Positions 1 through 6,198 of a DNA stretch of 8,645 nucleotides are shown here, in pieces. The stretch covers positions 1-8,645 of the forward strand of contig SFHH01000083.1 in NCBI GenBank assembly GCA_004555735.1, in the 5' to 3' direction. Position numbers and translations under genes: made by a program. The DNA comes from Acidaminococcus fermentans. Its GTDB lineage: Bacteria > Bacillota_C > Negativicutes > Acidaminococcales > Acidaminococcaceae. Position 1 is the stretch's first letter. The number at the start of each line of letters is the position of its first letter. The notes beneath the pieces are model-generated. The model ran no database searches, was not told the DNA's origin, and saw only the letters and a program-made list of their open reading frames with translations.

Positions 1-709
1 CCCCTACCCCCAGGAAGCTCAGGGTTGCTTCCGTAAGGATGAAATTACCCACCTGGATGGTGGCGATAACAATCAAAGGCGTCAGGACATTGGGCAGGAT
101 GTGTTTGAACATGATGACGATGTTGGGGTATCCCAACACCCGGGCTGCTTCCACATATTCTTTGGAACGCTCTTCCAGGGTAGCGCCCCGTACGGTCCGG
201 GCATACAGGACCCAGCCCACCATGGCCAGCGCCAGGATGACCTTACCGATGCCCCGGCCAAAGACAGCCATGATGAAAAGGGCGATCAGCATCCCAGGAA
301 AGGACAGCTGGATGTCGGCGATCCGCATGATCAGAGAATCCACCCAGCCCCCCTTATACCCGGCAAGGATGCCCAAGGTAGTCCCGATGCACAGAGAAAT
401 CAGCATAGCCGTGACACCCACCATGACGGAGATTCGGATGCCATAGACGATACCGCTGAGCAGATCCCGTCCTTGCTGATCCGTCCCCAGGAGGAATCGG
501 GGATTGCCGCCGAACAGTCCCGGTTTCTGGAAGGCATTGACCAAGCTCAATTGTTTCAGGTCATAGGGGTTCTGGGGTGTGAAAAATGGTCCGATCAGAG
601 CAACCAGGAGGAAGAAGGACAACACGATGGCCCCTGCCATCGCCAGACGATTCCCCTTGAAATCATGGAAAGCTTCTGAATGAAGGATCCGGTCCACATA
701 TTTTTTCAT
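1..709 (-). CDS. ABC transporter permease, DppC/OppC type (partial, C-terminus beyond window)
   Basis: Second membrane subunit of a peptide-family ABC importer; it would pair with the DppB-type permease encoded just upstream to form the channel. The frame opens at an ATG at 707-709 and stays open to the left edge (236 codons visible), so the C-terminus is missing. My translation begins MKKYVDRILHSEAFHDFKGN, followed by a hydrophobic segment at about residues 24-42 (the N-terminal domain seen in DppC/OppC proteins). The motif LLGTDQQGRDLLSGIVYGIR, typical of this family, lies before the permease core. The cytoplasmic EAA loop is visible as EYVEAARVLGYPN, followed by HILPNVLTPLIV and then ATLSFLGVG at the edge. 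GAGGTG overlaps the stop region of the upstream permease gene and serves as its ribosome binding site; only five bases separate the two genes, so they are surely cotranscribed. Substrate cannot be read from this subunit. Confidence 0.93.
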   Translation of the reverse strand, partial: MKKYVDRILHSEAFHDFKGNRLAMAGAIVLSFFLLVALIGPFFTPQNPYDLKQLSLVNAFQKPGLFGGNPRFLLGTDQQGRDLLSGIVYGIRISVMVGVTAMLISLCIGTTLGILAGYKGGWVDSLIMRIADIQLSFPGMLIALFIMAVFGRGIGKVILALAMVGWVLYARTVRGATLEERSKEYVEAARVLGYPNIVIMFKHILPNVLTPLIVIATIQVGNFILTEATLSFLGVG

Positions 710-714
710 CTTGC

Positions 715-1680
715 TCACCTCATTTCAATCCGGGGATCAATGACATGGTAGAGGATATCTACAAGGAAATTCAGGAGGACGAACATAAAGGCCACCATCA
801 GCAGATACGCCACAATCACCGGCCGATCCGACATATTGATGGAATCGATCAGCAGCTTGCCCATCCCAGGCCAGGCAAAGATGGTTTCCGTAATGGTGGC
901 AAAAGCGATCAGTTCCCCGAATTCCAGGCCGAATACCGTAACAACGGGGATCAGGGCATTCTTCAGAGCGTGATGGAACAGCACCCGATGTTCCGGCACC
1001 CCTTTGGCCCGGGCAAATTTAATGTAGTCCTGATGCATGACCTCCATGACCCCAGCTCTCGTCAGCCGGATCAGCATGGCGATCTGCCCCATAGACAAGG
1101 TCAGGGCCGGCATGATGATGTGTTCAAAGCCATATTCTGTCAGGAAGCTGAGCCGCAGCCCCAGGATTTCCACCACATCTCCCCGTCCGGAAGAGGGCAG
1201 CATCCCCAACGTTACGGCAAAGATCAGGATCAGCATGATCCCCAGCCAGAACGAAGGCATGGAAATCCCCACTAGCGAAAACGACATGATGCATTTGCTG
1301 AGGACGCTCTTCGGTTTCGCTCCGGCAAACACCCCCATGGGGATGGCAATGAGCCCGGCAAAGCACATGGCAATCACTGTGAGTTCCAGGGTCGCCGGCA
1401 TCCGCTCCAGGATCAGTCGGAACACAGGCCGGTTGAACACGAAGGACGTGCCCATATTGCCGTGGAGAGCGTTCCACAAAAACCGGCCATACTGCTGCCA
1501 GATGGGCAGATTGAGTCCGAACTGTTCCCGAGTCATCTCGATCTGCTCCTCCGTAGCATTGGGCGGGCAGAGCAGCAGCACCGGGTCCCCTGTCAGATTG
1601 GTGATGCAGAATACGATGATGGAAACTGCAAAGAGCACGATACACATCTGTCCGATGCGTCTGAATATATATTGGACCAT
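715..1680 (-). CDS. ABC transporter permease, DppB/OppB/GsiC type
   Basis: Inner-membrane channel subunit of a peptide/opine/nickel-family ABC importer, 321 residues, normal for the family. It starts MVQYIFRRIGQMCIVLF with a membrane segment at about 10-29, followed by the family-typical LTGDPV at 29-34 and an extracytoplasmic stretch containing REQFGLNLPIWQQYGRFL (51-68). Further membrane segments fall at about 98-120, 131-160, 187-205, 244-268 and 288-311. The EAA loop that contacts the ATPase is at 218-247 (DYIKFARAKGVPEH, then KNALIPVV). FAWPGMGKLL (268-277) and the ending VIDPRIEM are typical. I chose the ATG at 1678-1680 because AAGGAGG lies exactly 6 bases upstream and family proteins begin this way; an in-frame ATG at 1764 would add 28 non-homologous-looking residues running through a terminator-like hairpin. 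The gene follows a lipoprotein binding-protein gene and precedes the DppC-type permease by 5 bases. Confidence 0.95.
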   Translation of the reverse strand: MVQYIFRRIGQMCIVLFAVSIIVFCITNLTGDPVLLLCPPNATEEQIEMTREQFGLNLPIWQQYGRFLWNALHGNMGTSFVFNRPVFRLILERMPATLELTVIAMCFAGLIAIPMGVFAGAKPKSVLSKCIMSFSLVGISMPSFWLGIMLILIFAVTLGMLPSSGRGDVVEILGLRLSFLTEYGFEHIIMPALTLSMGQIAMLIRLTRAGVMEVMHQDYIKFARAKGVPEHRVLFHHALKNALIPVVTVFGLEFGELIAFATITETIFAWPGMGKLLIDSINMSDRPVIVAYLLMVAFMFVLLNFLVDILYHVIDPRIEMR

Positions 1681-1686
1681 TCTTTT

Positions 1687-1693
1687 CCTCCTT
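1687..1693 (-). promoter_or_regulatory. Ribosome binding site that sets the dppB-like start
   Basis: AAGGAGG on the minus strand, six bases before the ATG at 1680. It is a near-perfect Shine-Dalgarno match and decides the start against the upstream in-frame ATG at 1764, which has no comparable site. Confidence 0.85.
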
Positions 1694-1702
1694 CCCCCAT
1701 AG

Positions 1703-1761
1703 AAAAAGGAGACGCTCATCAAACTAAGCAGCTGTTGGCTACCGATTGGATCAGCGTCTCC
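1703..1761 (-). terminator. Terminator-like hairpin between binding-protein and permease genes (possible attenuator)
   Basis: On the minus strand GGAGACGCT (1761-1753) pairs perfectly with AGCGTCTCC (1716-1708). After one C-C mismatch the pairing continues for three more bases (GAT with ATC). The stem is followed at once by five T residues (1707-1703). The 28-base inner loop is larger than in a typical terminator, so termination may be partial. It sits after the binding-protein stop and only about ten bases before the AAGGAGG of the permease gene, a place where readthrough would set the ratio of binding protein to membrane subunits. Confidence 0.6.
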
Positions 1762-1780
1762 CATGAATCCTCAGGACTTG

Positions 1781-1812
1781 AAAGAACTGATTACTATTTT
1801 CTGAAGTTCTTT
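1781..1812 (-). other. Inverted repeat downstream of the binding-protein gene
   Basis: AAAGAACT (minus strand, 1812-1805) and AGTTCTTT (1788-1781) form a perfect 8-bp stem with a 16-base loop, starting 25 bases after the binding-protein stop codon. No U tract follows, so it does not look like a terminator. It could be a 3' stem protecting the binding-protein message from exonucleases. The stem is A/U-rich and could also arise by chance in this low-GC stretch. Confidence 0.35.
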
Positions 1813-1837
1813 TGTTCTTTACATCTTATCCTAATGA

Positions 1838-3412
1838 TCATTTTTTAAAGTGGATGTCATACACATACACATGAGAATCCAAGCGCGGAGTAAAGTCGAT
1901 ATCACTGGAAGCTCCGTAAGCATCTTCCTGGAAGTACAGAGGGATAAAGGGCATATCCTTGGCCAAAATCTTGGTGGCATCCTGGAGGAACGCCGTCCGC
2001 TTGGCCATATCGGCCGTACCGTCAGCCTCATCAAGAGCTTGATCAAAAGCAGGACTGCTGTAATGACCCCGGTTAGACCCTCCATAGCCCTTCTTTTTAT
2101 TCCGGGAATAGAACATACTAGCATACCAGTTTCCTGCGTCTCCTTCTGGAGAAGACCAGCCACACAAGCACAGAGAAGTTTTATCCCCAGGCCGGATATA
2201 ATTGAAGAACAGAGATTTAGGCATCAAGTTCAGATTTACCTGGATTCCTACCTTGGCCAGCTGGCTGGCAACGGCTTCGGCCACTTTGAAGTCATTGGGA
2301 TACCGGTTGTTAGGGGCATCCAACGTTACGGAGAATCCATCGGGATAGCCGGCTTCCTTCAGCAGTTCCTTGGCTTTTTCCGGATCGTATTTGGGAGCCT
2401 TGATTCCCTCTACATATCCGACGATTTGTTTAATATTTCCTTGGTCAGCCACGTAAGCATGGCCGTTCATGATATTCTTGACAATGGCTTCCTTGTCGAT
2501 GGCCATCTGGATTGCTTCCTTGACTTTGGGGTCTTTAAATGGATTTTTGCCCTCAATAGTAGGAGTCTTGTCCCGGGTCACATCCACCGTCAGATAGATC
2601 AGACGCAGACCGGGGATGCTGATATATTTCAGCTTGTTATTCTTCTTGATCTGATCCGCATCATGGACCGGCACATTAGTGATCAGCTGGACATCTCCGC
2701 TCATAAGGGCCGCCGTCCGGGTGGCTTCGTTGCTGATGGGCCGGAACACCACGTTCTGGATATCCGGTTTCCCTTTCCAGTACTCTTCGTTAGCTTTCAT
2801 GGTGATGTGGTCTTCCTTTACCCATTCCACTACTTTGTAAGGACCAGTGCCGATGGGCTTCAGGTTCATTTCCTCATCCCCTACAGCCTCCACGTATTTT
2901 TTATCGATAATCATAATCTTCGTCAGGTATTTCAGCAAAGGAGCAAATGGTTTCTTGGTCTTCAATTCGATAGTATTATCATCAATCTTATTGATCTGAT
3001 CTACGAAAGCAGTCATGTTGGCTACCACTTTGCTAGCCGCACAGTGTTTGAATGAATAAATCACATCATCTGCCGTAAAAGGATCACCATTATGGAATTT
3101 TACTCCTTTGCGCAGATGGAAAATCCAGGTAGTATCATCTTTTTGTTCCCAAGATTCTGCCAATGCCGGTACAACACTCAAATCTGCTTTCTGAGCTACC
3201 AGAGCATCATAGATGTTGGAATTGACCGAGTTTGTCGGTCCTTCATCATTCCCATGGGGATTCAGGAACAAAGGGTCTGAACTTTGGGCAATGACAATTT
3301 TACTGTTTTTCTCTGCTGCACTTTTTGATGCTTTCCCTCCACAACCTGTAAGTAAGACCGTACTGATAGTGAACAGTGACAACATACCTAAAATGGACTT
3401 CTTCACTTTCAT
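1838..3412 (-). CDS. ABC transporter substrate-binding lipoprotein, family 5 (peptide/opine/nickel type)
   Basis: Extracytoplasmic binding protein that delivers substrate to the permeases encoded just downstream. It is 524 residues, the usual DppA/OppA/GsiB size. A lipoprotein signal peptide is clear: MKVKK, a hydrophobic core, then LLTGC with the lipidated cysteine at residue 24, followed by a GGKASKSAAEKNSK linker. The family 5 signature occupies about 82-120 (PALAESWEQKDDTTW, FHLRKGVKFHNGD, PFTADDVIYSF). Later landmarks are the LKPIGTGPYKVVEW block, KDPKVKEAIQMAIDKEAI, and the C-terminal IPLYFQEDAYG. The start ATG at 3410-3412 has a purine-rich GGGGAGAG upstream. The family includes binders of di- and oligopeptides, glutathione, nickel, heme and opines; nothing seen here settles which. 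It has its own promoter region and is separated from the upstream pdxA2 by a strong terminator, so it starts a new transcription unit. Confidence 0.94.
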   Translation of the reverse strand: MKVKKSILGMLSLFTISTVLLTGCGGKASKSAAEKNSKIVIAQSSDPLFLNPHGNDEGPTNSVNSNIYDALVAQKADLSVVPALAESWEQKDDTTWIFHLRKGVKFHNGDPFTADDVIYSFKHCAASKVVANMTAFVDQINKIDDNTIELKTKKPFAPLLKYLTKIMIIDKKYVEAVGDEEMNLKPIGTGPYKVVEWVKEDHITMKANEEYWKGKPDIQNVVFRPISNEATRTAALMSGDVQLITNVPVHDADQIKKNNKLKYISIPGLRLIYLTVDVTRDKTPTIEGKNPFKDPKVKEAIQMAIDKEAIVKNIMNGHAYVADQGNIKQIVGYVEGIKAPKYDPEKAKELLKEAGYPDGFSVTLDAPNNRYPNDFKVAEAVASQLAKVGIQVNLNLMPKSLFFNYIRPGDKTSLCLCGWSSPEGDAGNWYASMFYSRNKKKGYGGSNRGHYSSPAFDQALDEADGTADMAKRTAFLQDATKILAKDMPFIPLYFQEDAYGASSDIDFTPRLDSHVYVYDIHFKK

Positions 3413-3454
3413 GAGTTCGTTCTCTCCCCTCTGCTGAATTGCAAGTTTAGGTCC

Positions 3455-3484
3455 ATTATACGCACGTTTATATATGATTTACAA
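3455..3484 (-). promoter_or_regulatory. Predicted sigma-A promoter of the ABC transporter operon
   Basis: On the minus strand TTGTAA (3484-3479) and a perfect TATAAT (3460-3455) are separated by 18 bases. The -10 box lies 42 bases before the binding-protein ATG, leaving a short leader with the GGGGAGAG ribosome binding site. The -35 box matches four of six consensus positions. The flanking DNA is strongly AT-rich, which favours promoter function. Confidence 0.65.
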
Positions 3485-3489
3485 GTTTT

Positions 3490-3507
3490 ATTTACAATAT
3501 TGTGAAT
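3490..3507. promoter_or_regulatory. 18-bp near-perfect palindrome, candidate operator
   Basis: ATTTACAATATTGTGAAT is its own reverse complement except for one base pair; the central ten bases ACAATATTGT are perfect. It ends five bases upstream of the predicted -35 box. The half-site ATTTACAA is repeated exactly at 3477-3484, overlapping the -35 box, 13 bases away in the same orientation. This arrangement would suit a dimeric regulator of the transporter operon. The site does not match a regulator box that I can name with confidence. Confidence 0.4.
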
Positions 3508-3638
3508 CGGTAATTAATCTGTTTATTTTATGTTAATTTTTTTATACTTTATTCTTATTTTTTGCACTTTGTATTCAATGTATAGTATATTCCCCTTATC
3601 CTTATCTTTAATCAATAGCGATTTTTCCTTGTAGACAG
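3508..3638. other. AT-rich intergenic spacer
   Basis: Very AT-rich stretch between the operator candidate and the terminator of the upstream gene, with runs of T on the plus strand (A on the minus strand). I see no credible reading frame, RNA gene or repeat in it. It may act as an UP-type or bendable element for the promoter at 3455-3484; no second promoter with well-spaced boxes stands out. Confidence 0.4.
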
Positions 3639-3677
3639 AAAAATACAGGGCTGCCGCTGCTGCAGCAACCCTGTATT
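3639..3677 (-). terminator. Strong intrinsic terminator after pdxA2
   Basis: On the minus strand a 16-bp stem (AATACAGGG then TTGCTGC, loop AGCA, GCGGCAG then CCCTGTATT) includes two G-T wobbles and no mismatch, and is followed by a T tract (TTTTTCTG, counting the last two stem bases). It begins 58 bases after the pdxA2 stop and should end the acid-sugar transcript before the transporter promoter. Confidence 0.9.
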
Positions 3678-3735
3678 CCACCCTATCTGATGGTTCTTTC
3701 TTCTATGCTTTTTGCCTGATACGGCAACTGTCCTC

Positions 3736-4818
3736 TCACGCCCGATGATTGGCCAGCTGGATGGCATAGGAAATGGCATTTTTCAGGCTCAGTTCATTGG
3801 CCCCGCCGTTGCCGGCATGGCCGAAGCCGGTGCCATGGTCCACACTGGCCCGGATGATGGGCAGACCCAGGGTGATGTTTACCCCGGCCACGGCATCCCA
3901 GTGGCCCAGTTCATGGTTGTACACGAACCCTTTGACTTTCAAGGGGATATGGCCCTGGTCATGGTACATGCAGACCACGATGTCGTACCAGCCGCCCAGT
4001 GCTTTAGAAAAGACCGTATCCGGCGGAGTGGGTTTCTTATCGGGGATGCAGATGCCTTCCGCCATGGCTTCATCGATGGCCGGCTGGATCTCTTCGATTT
4101 CTTCCCGTCCGAAGAGCCCGCCTTCTCCACAGTGGGGGTTCAGACCAGCCACAGCCACCTTAGGCTGCTTGATGCCCAGGGCTTTGCAGCCGGCGTTGGC
4201 GATCCGGATGACTTCCAGCACCCGGGGCTTCTTCACCCGCTCGATGGCTTCCCGGAGGGAAACATGGGTGGATACATGGACCACCCGGAGATTCTCGTGG
4301 GCCAGCATCATGGTATAGTGTTCCGTATGGGTGTATTCCGCATAGATTTCCGTGTGGCCAGAATAATGGTGACCGGCCATGTTGATGGCTTCCTTGCTCA
4401 GGGCATTGGTCACCGTGGCGTCCACCTGTTTCTTCATGGCCAGATCGATGACTTTGATCACGTACTGGAAGGCGGCTTCCCCGCCCAGGGCACAGGCCCC
4501 GATGCCAAAAGGAGCCGGTTTCCCCTCTTTTACGTTGTGAGGGATCTGTTCCGGTTTCACCAGGCCCAGATCGATCAGATCGATGGTCCCGTACTGGAAA
4601 GCGGCTTCCTTCACATCCTGGATCGGATGCAGCTGGAGCTCGATCCCGGAGACTTTCCGGGCCACCTCCAGGGCATATTCCATGCAGGAAGCATCCCCCA
4701 CTACCAGGGGACGGCAGGTTTCGTACAGTTTCGGGTCATGGAGTGCCTTGACAGTGATTTCAGGGCCATTGCCAAAGGGATCCCCCATGGTAATGGCTAC
4801 AATCGGTTTGTTTTCCAT
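3736..4818 (-). CDS. pdxA2: PdxA2-type 4-phospho-acid sugar dehydrogenase (probable D-threonate/D-erythronate 4-phosphate dehydrogenase)
   Basis: NAD-dependent metal enzyme of the PdxA family, 360 residues. PdxA2 proteins oxidise a 4-phosphorylated four-carbon acid sugar at C3; the product decarboxylates to dihydroxyacetone phosphate. Landmarks: ITMGDPFGNGPE (9-20), SGHTE (153-157), STHVSLREA (183-191), GLNPHCGEGG (225-234), MYHDQGH (284-290) and NITLGLPIIRASVDHGTGFG (314-333). The three divalent-metal histidines of PdxA correspond to H185, H229 and H286, all present. Relative to vitamin B6 PdxA, there is an insertion around 298-311 (VYNHELGHWDAVAG), which together with the kinase neighbour argues for the catabolic PdxA2 branch, not pyridoxal phosphate synthesis. 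The first loop reads GDPFGNGPE where GDPAGIGPE is usual. AGAGGA lies six bases before the ATG; the gene starts 18 bases after the kinase stop, so the pair is cotranscribed. Which C4 epimer is used cannot be read from the sequence. Confidence 0.88.
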   Translation of the reverse strand: MENKPIVAITMGDPFGNGPEITVKALHDPKLYETCRPLVVGDASCMEYALEVARKVSGIELQLHPIQDVKEAAFQYGTIDLIDLGLVKPEQIPHNVKEGKPAPFGIGACALGGEAAFQYVIKVIDLAMKKQVDATVTNALSKEAINMAGHHYSGHTEIYAEYTHTEHYTMMLAHENLRVVHVSTHVSLREAIERVKKPRVLEVIRIANAGCKALGIKQPKVAVAGLNPHCGEGGLFGREEIEEIQPAIDEAMAEGICIPDKKPTPPDTVFSKALGGWYDIVVCMYHDQGHIPLKVKGFVYNHELGHWDAVAGVNITLGLPIIRASVDHGTGFGHAGNGGANELSLKNAISYAIQLANHRA

Positions 4819-4836
4819 TTGGTTTCCTCTTTTCTC

Positions 4837-6081
4837 TCAGTGAAGTTTTTCTAACAGCCGGAGCAGGACATCTGGCGTACCGAAGCCCCCAGATTTGGAA
4901 ATCAGGGGCTGCTTTTTCCCCTGGATCCGCACATAGGACAGGACGGTCCCGGTGAACAGTTCCTGGACCGGTTCGATTTCACAGATCCCCATTTCCTGCA
5001 TGAATCCCATCAGGACGTCTCCGCCTGTCACCATAAGGGTCGCTTCTACGTTCTTTTCCAGTAAAGATCGGAGGGCTTCTCCTATGGCAGCGGGGATCTG
5101 GCGCTGGACATCCTCCAGGGTCCCCCCCTGCCGCTTGGCATATTCTAAGGCCGTAAGGCGGCCGGGGATATCATTGGTGTCCAGGATGCACTTTTCGCCC
5201 CGTGCCAGGCAGTCCGCCCAGGCTTGTACCTGGCCCCGTCCCTTTTCTTCCGCCGTGAACCAGTGAGGGACCAGACATTCTTCCGGAGGAATGGGGAAAT
5301 ACTGGAAACGGCCGCTATTCACGGCCTCTTTGACCTGTTCCCGTGTGATGGGGTTCACGCTGCCGCAGGCCAGCAAGAAGGCACCGGGCAGCTCCAGTGT
5401 CTCAGCCGGTTTGCTGCGAAGGTCCATCAGTTCCGACAATACCGAAGCAAACCCGGCACAGCCGGCCAGGAGGAATAGTTTCCCCTTAGCCTGGAGTTCC
5501 CGGCTCCGCCGCAGGATATCCTCATCGGTTTCCGCATCATAGATCTGGATTCCCGGAAAATCTCCCGCCATTTCTTCTTTTTTCACAGATATCATGGGAA
5601 GTCCGCTGCCTTCTGAAAGGACATTAGCCACGCGGGAGCACAGGACTGGGTTGAACGGGTCATTCCTGAAAACGCTCTCTCCTACTGGAATTCCATCGAT
5701 ATAATGGGCTCCATTTTTGGTAGTCCTTTTTGTTTTAGGATATGCTGGGATGAAATGCAGCTGGTCCGCTCCGCTGGCTTCCAAGGCCGCTCCCAATTCC
5801 GCCCCTACATTGCCCCGGAGCGCCGAATCCGTTTTTTTGTAGATACAGGGAACTGCAAGCCCCACCGCCTGTTGGACAATATGCCGTACAAGGACCGCCG
5901 CATCTTCCTGGGCGATATGCCGAGATTCCGTATCCACCACCAGGACCTGGACGTCCGGATCCACCTGCCGCAGATCATAATGGGGATCCAGGACCACCCG
6001 GGTGCTGGCCCCGGCTGTCACAAACTGGATGCCCGTATCTAAAGCGCCGGTAAGGTCATCCGCCAAAATCAATAACTCCAT
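4837..6081 (-). CDS. dtnK: Four-carbon acid sugar kinase (DUF1537 family, DtnK-like)
   Basis: ATP-dependent kinase that phosphorylates O4 of a tetronate such as D-threonate or D-erythronate, making the substrate of the PdxA2-type dehydrogenase encoded next. At 414 residues it is of family length, with both halves present. The N-terminal substrate domain shows LADDLTGALDTG (6-17), YKKTDSALRGNVG (81-93) and FIPAYPKTKRTTKNGAHYID (110-129). The C-terminal nucleotide domain shows LACGSVNPITREQ (237-249), MVTGGDVLMGF (350-360) and LISKSGGFGTPD (393-404). Two ATGs compete, at 6087 and 6081. I chose 6081: AGAGGAG ends directly against the first ATG, which leaves no spacer, but gives a normal six-base spacing to the second, and family members begin with only a few residues before the ADDLTGA motif. 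Pairing with PdxA2, without an OtnC-type decarboxylase or isomerase beside it, favours the D-threonate-type route; D-erythronate remains possible. Confidence 0.88.
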   Translation of the reverse strand: MELLILADDLTGALDTGIQFVTAGASTRVVLDPHYDLRQVDPDVQVLVVDTESRHIAQEDAAVLVRHIVQQAVGLAVPCIYKKTDSALRGNVGAELGAALEASGADQLHFIPAYPKTKRTTKNGAHYIDGIPVGESVFRNDPFNPVLCSRVANVLSEGSGLPMISVKKEEMAGDFPGIQIYDAETDEDILRRSRELQAKGKLFLLAGCAGFASVLSELMDLRSKPAETLELPGAFLLACGSVNPITREQVKEAVNSGRFQYFPIPPEECLVPHWFTAEEKGRGQVQAWADCLARGEKCILDTNDIPGRLTALEYAKRQGGTLEDVQRQIPAAIGEALRSLLEKNVEATLMVTGGDVLMGFMQEMGICEIEPVQELFTGTVLSYVRIQGKKQPLISKSGGFGTPDVLLRLLEKLH

Positions 6082-6087
6082 GGTCAT

Positions 6088-6094
6088 CTCCTCT
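6088..6094 (-). promoter_or_regulatory. Ribosome binding site that decides the kinase start
   Basis: AGAGGAG on the minus strand abuts the ATG at 6085-6087 with no spacer and stands six bases before the ATG at 6079-6081. The spacing supports initiation at the second ATG, removing two residues from the longest frame. Confidence 0.65.
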
Positions 6095-6124
6095 TTCTTT
6101 GTTCTTTACCGTTCTCTTCTTCCT

Positions 6125-6153
6125 ATTTTAAAGTTTTTCCCTCTAATACGCAA
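6125..6153 (-). promoter_or_regulatory. Possible internal promoter for dtnK-pdxA2
   Basis: On the minus strand TTGCGT (6153-6148), 17 bases, then TAAAAT (6130-6125). The -10 matches five of six consensus positions, but the -35 keeps only its TTG. It lies just after the kdgT terminator and about 44 bases before the kinase start, the place where a promoter is needed if that terminator is efficient. Prediction from sequence alone. Confidence 0.4.
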
Positions 6154-6157
6154 ACAG

Positions 6158-6189
6158 AAAAAGGGCTGCTGCACAGGCAACAGCCCTTT
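6158..6189 (-). terminator. Intrinsic terminator between kdgT and the kinase gene
   Basis: On the minus strand AAAGGGCTG plus TTGC pairs with GCAG plus CAGCCCTTT around a CTGT loop, giving a 13-bp stem with one G-T wobble; five T residues (6162-6158) follow the G/C part of the stem. It starts nine bases after the kdgT stop codon. It divides the acid-sugar cluster into two likely transcription units, with possible readthrough. Confidence 0.88.
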
Positions 6190-6198
6190 GACTCGTCC

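Noticed and set aside
1681..1764. 28-residue N-terminal extension of the dppB-like gene from an ATG at 1764
   Set aside because: It reads through a terminator-like hairpin and a perfect ribosome binding site, and does not resemble the family N-terminus; the ATG at 1680 has AAGGAGG at ideal spacing.
1850..3055. 401-codon open frame on the plus strand
   Set aside because: Antisense to the lipoprotein binding-protein gene, whose signal peptide and family signature are unambiguous.
3490..3507. Rex-type operator
   Set aside because: Half-sites TTTACAA and TTGTGAA are in the reverse order of a Rex box (TTGTGAA, four bases, TTCACAA), and no correctly arranged partner lies alongside.
3736..4818. 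PdxA of vitamin B6 synthesis
   Set aside because: The neighbouring DUF1537 kinase, the extra segment near residue 300 and the acid-sugar cluster point to the catabolic PdxA2 branch; no other pyridoxal phosphate synthesis gene is present.
3712..4854. 380-codon open frame on the plus strand
   Set aside because: It lies antisense to the well-supported pdxA2 gene; the translation has no recognisable family motifs and follows from the codon composition of the opposite strand.
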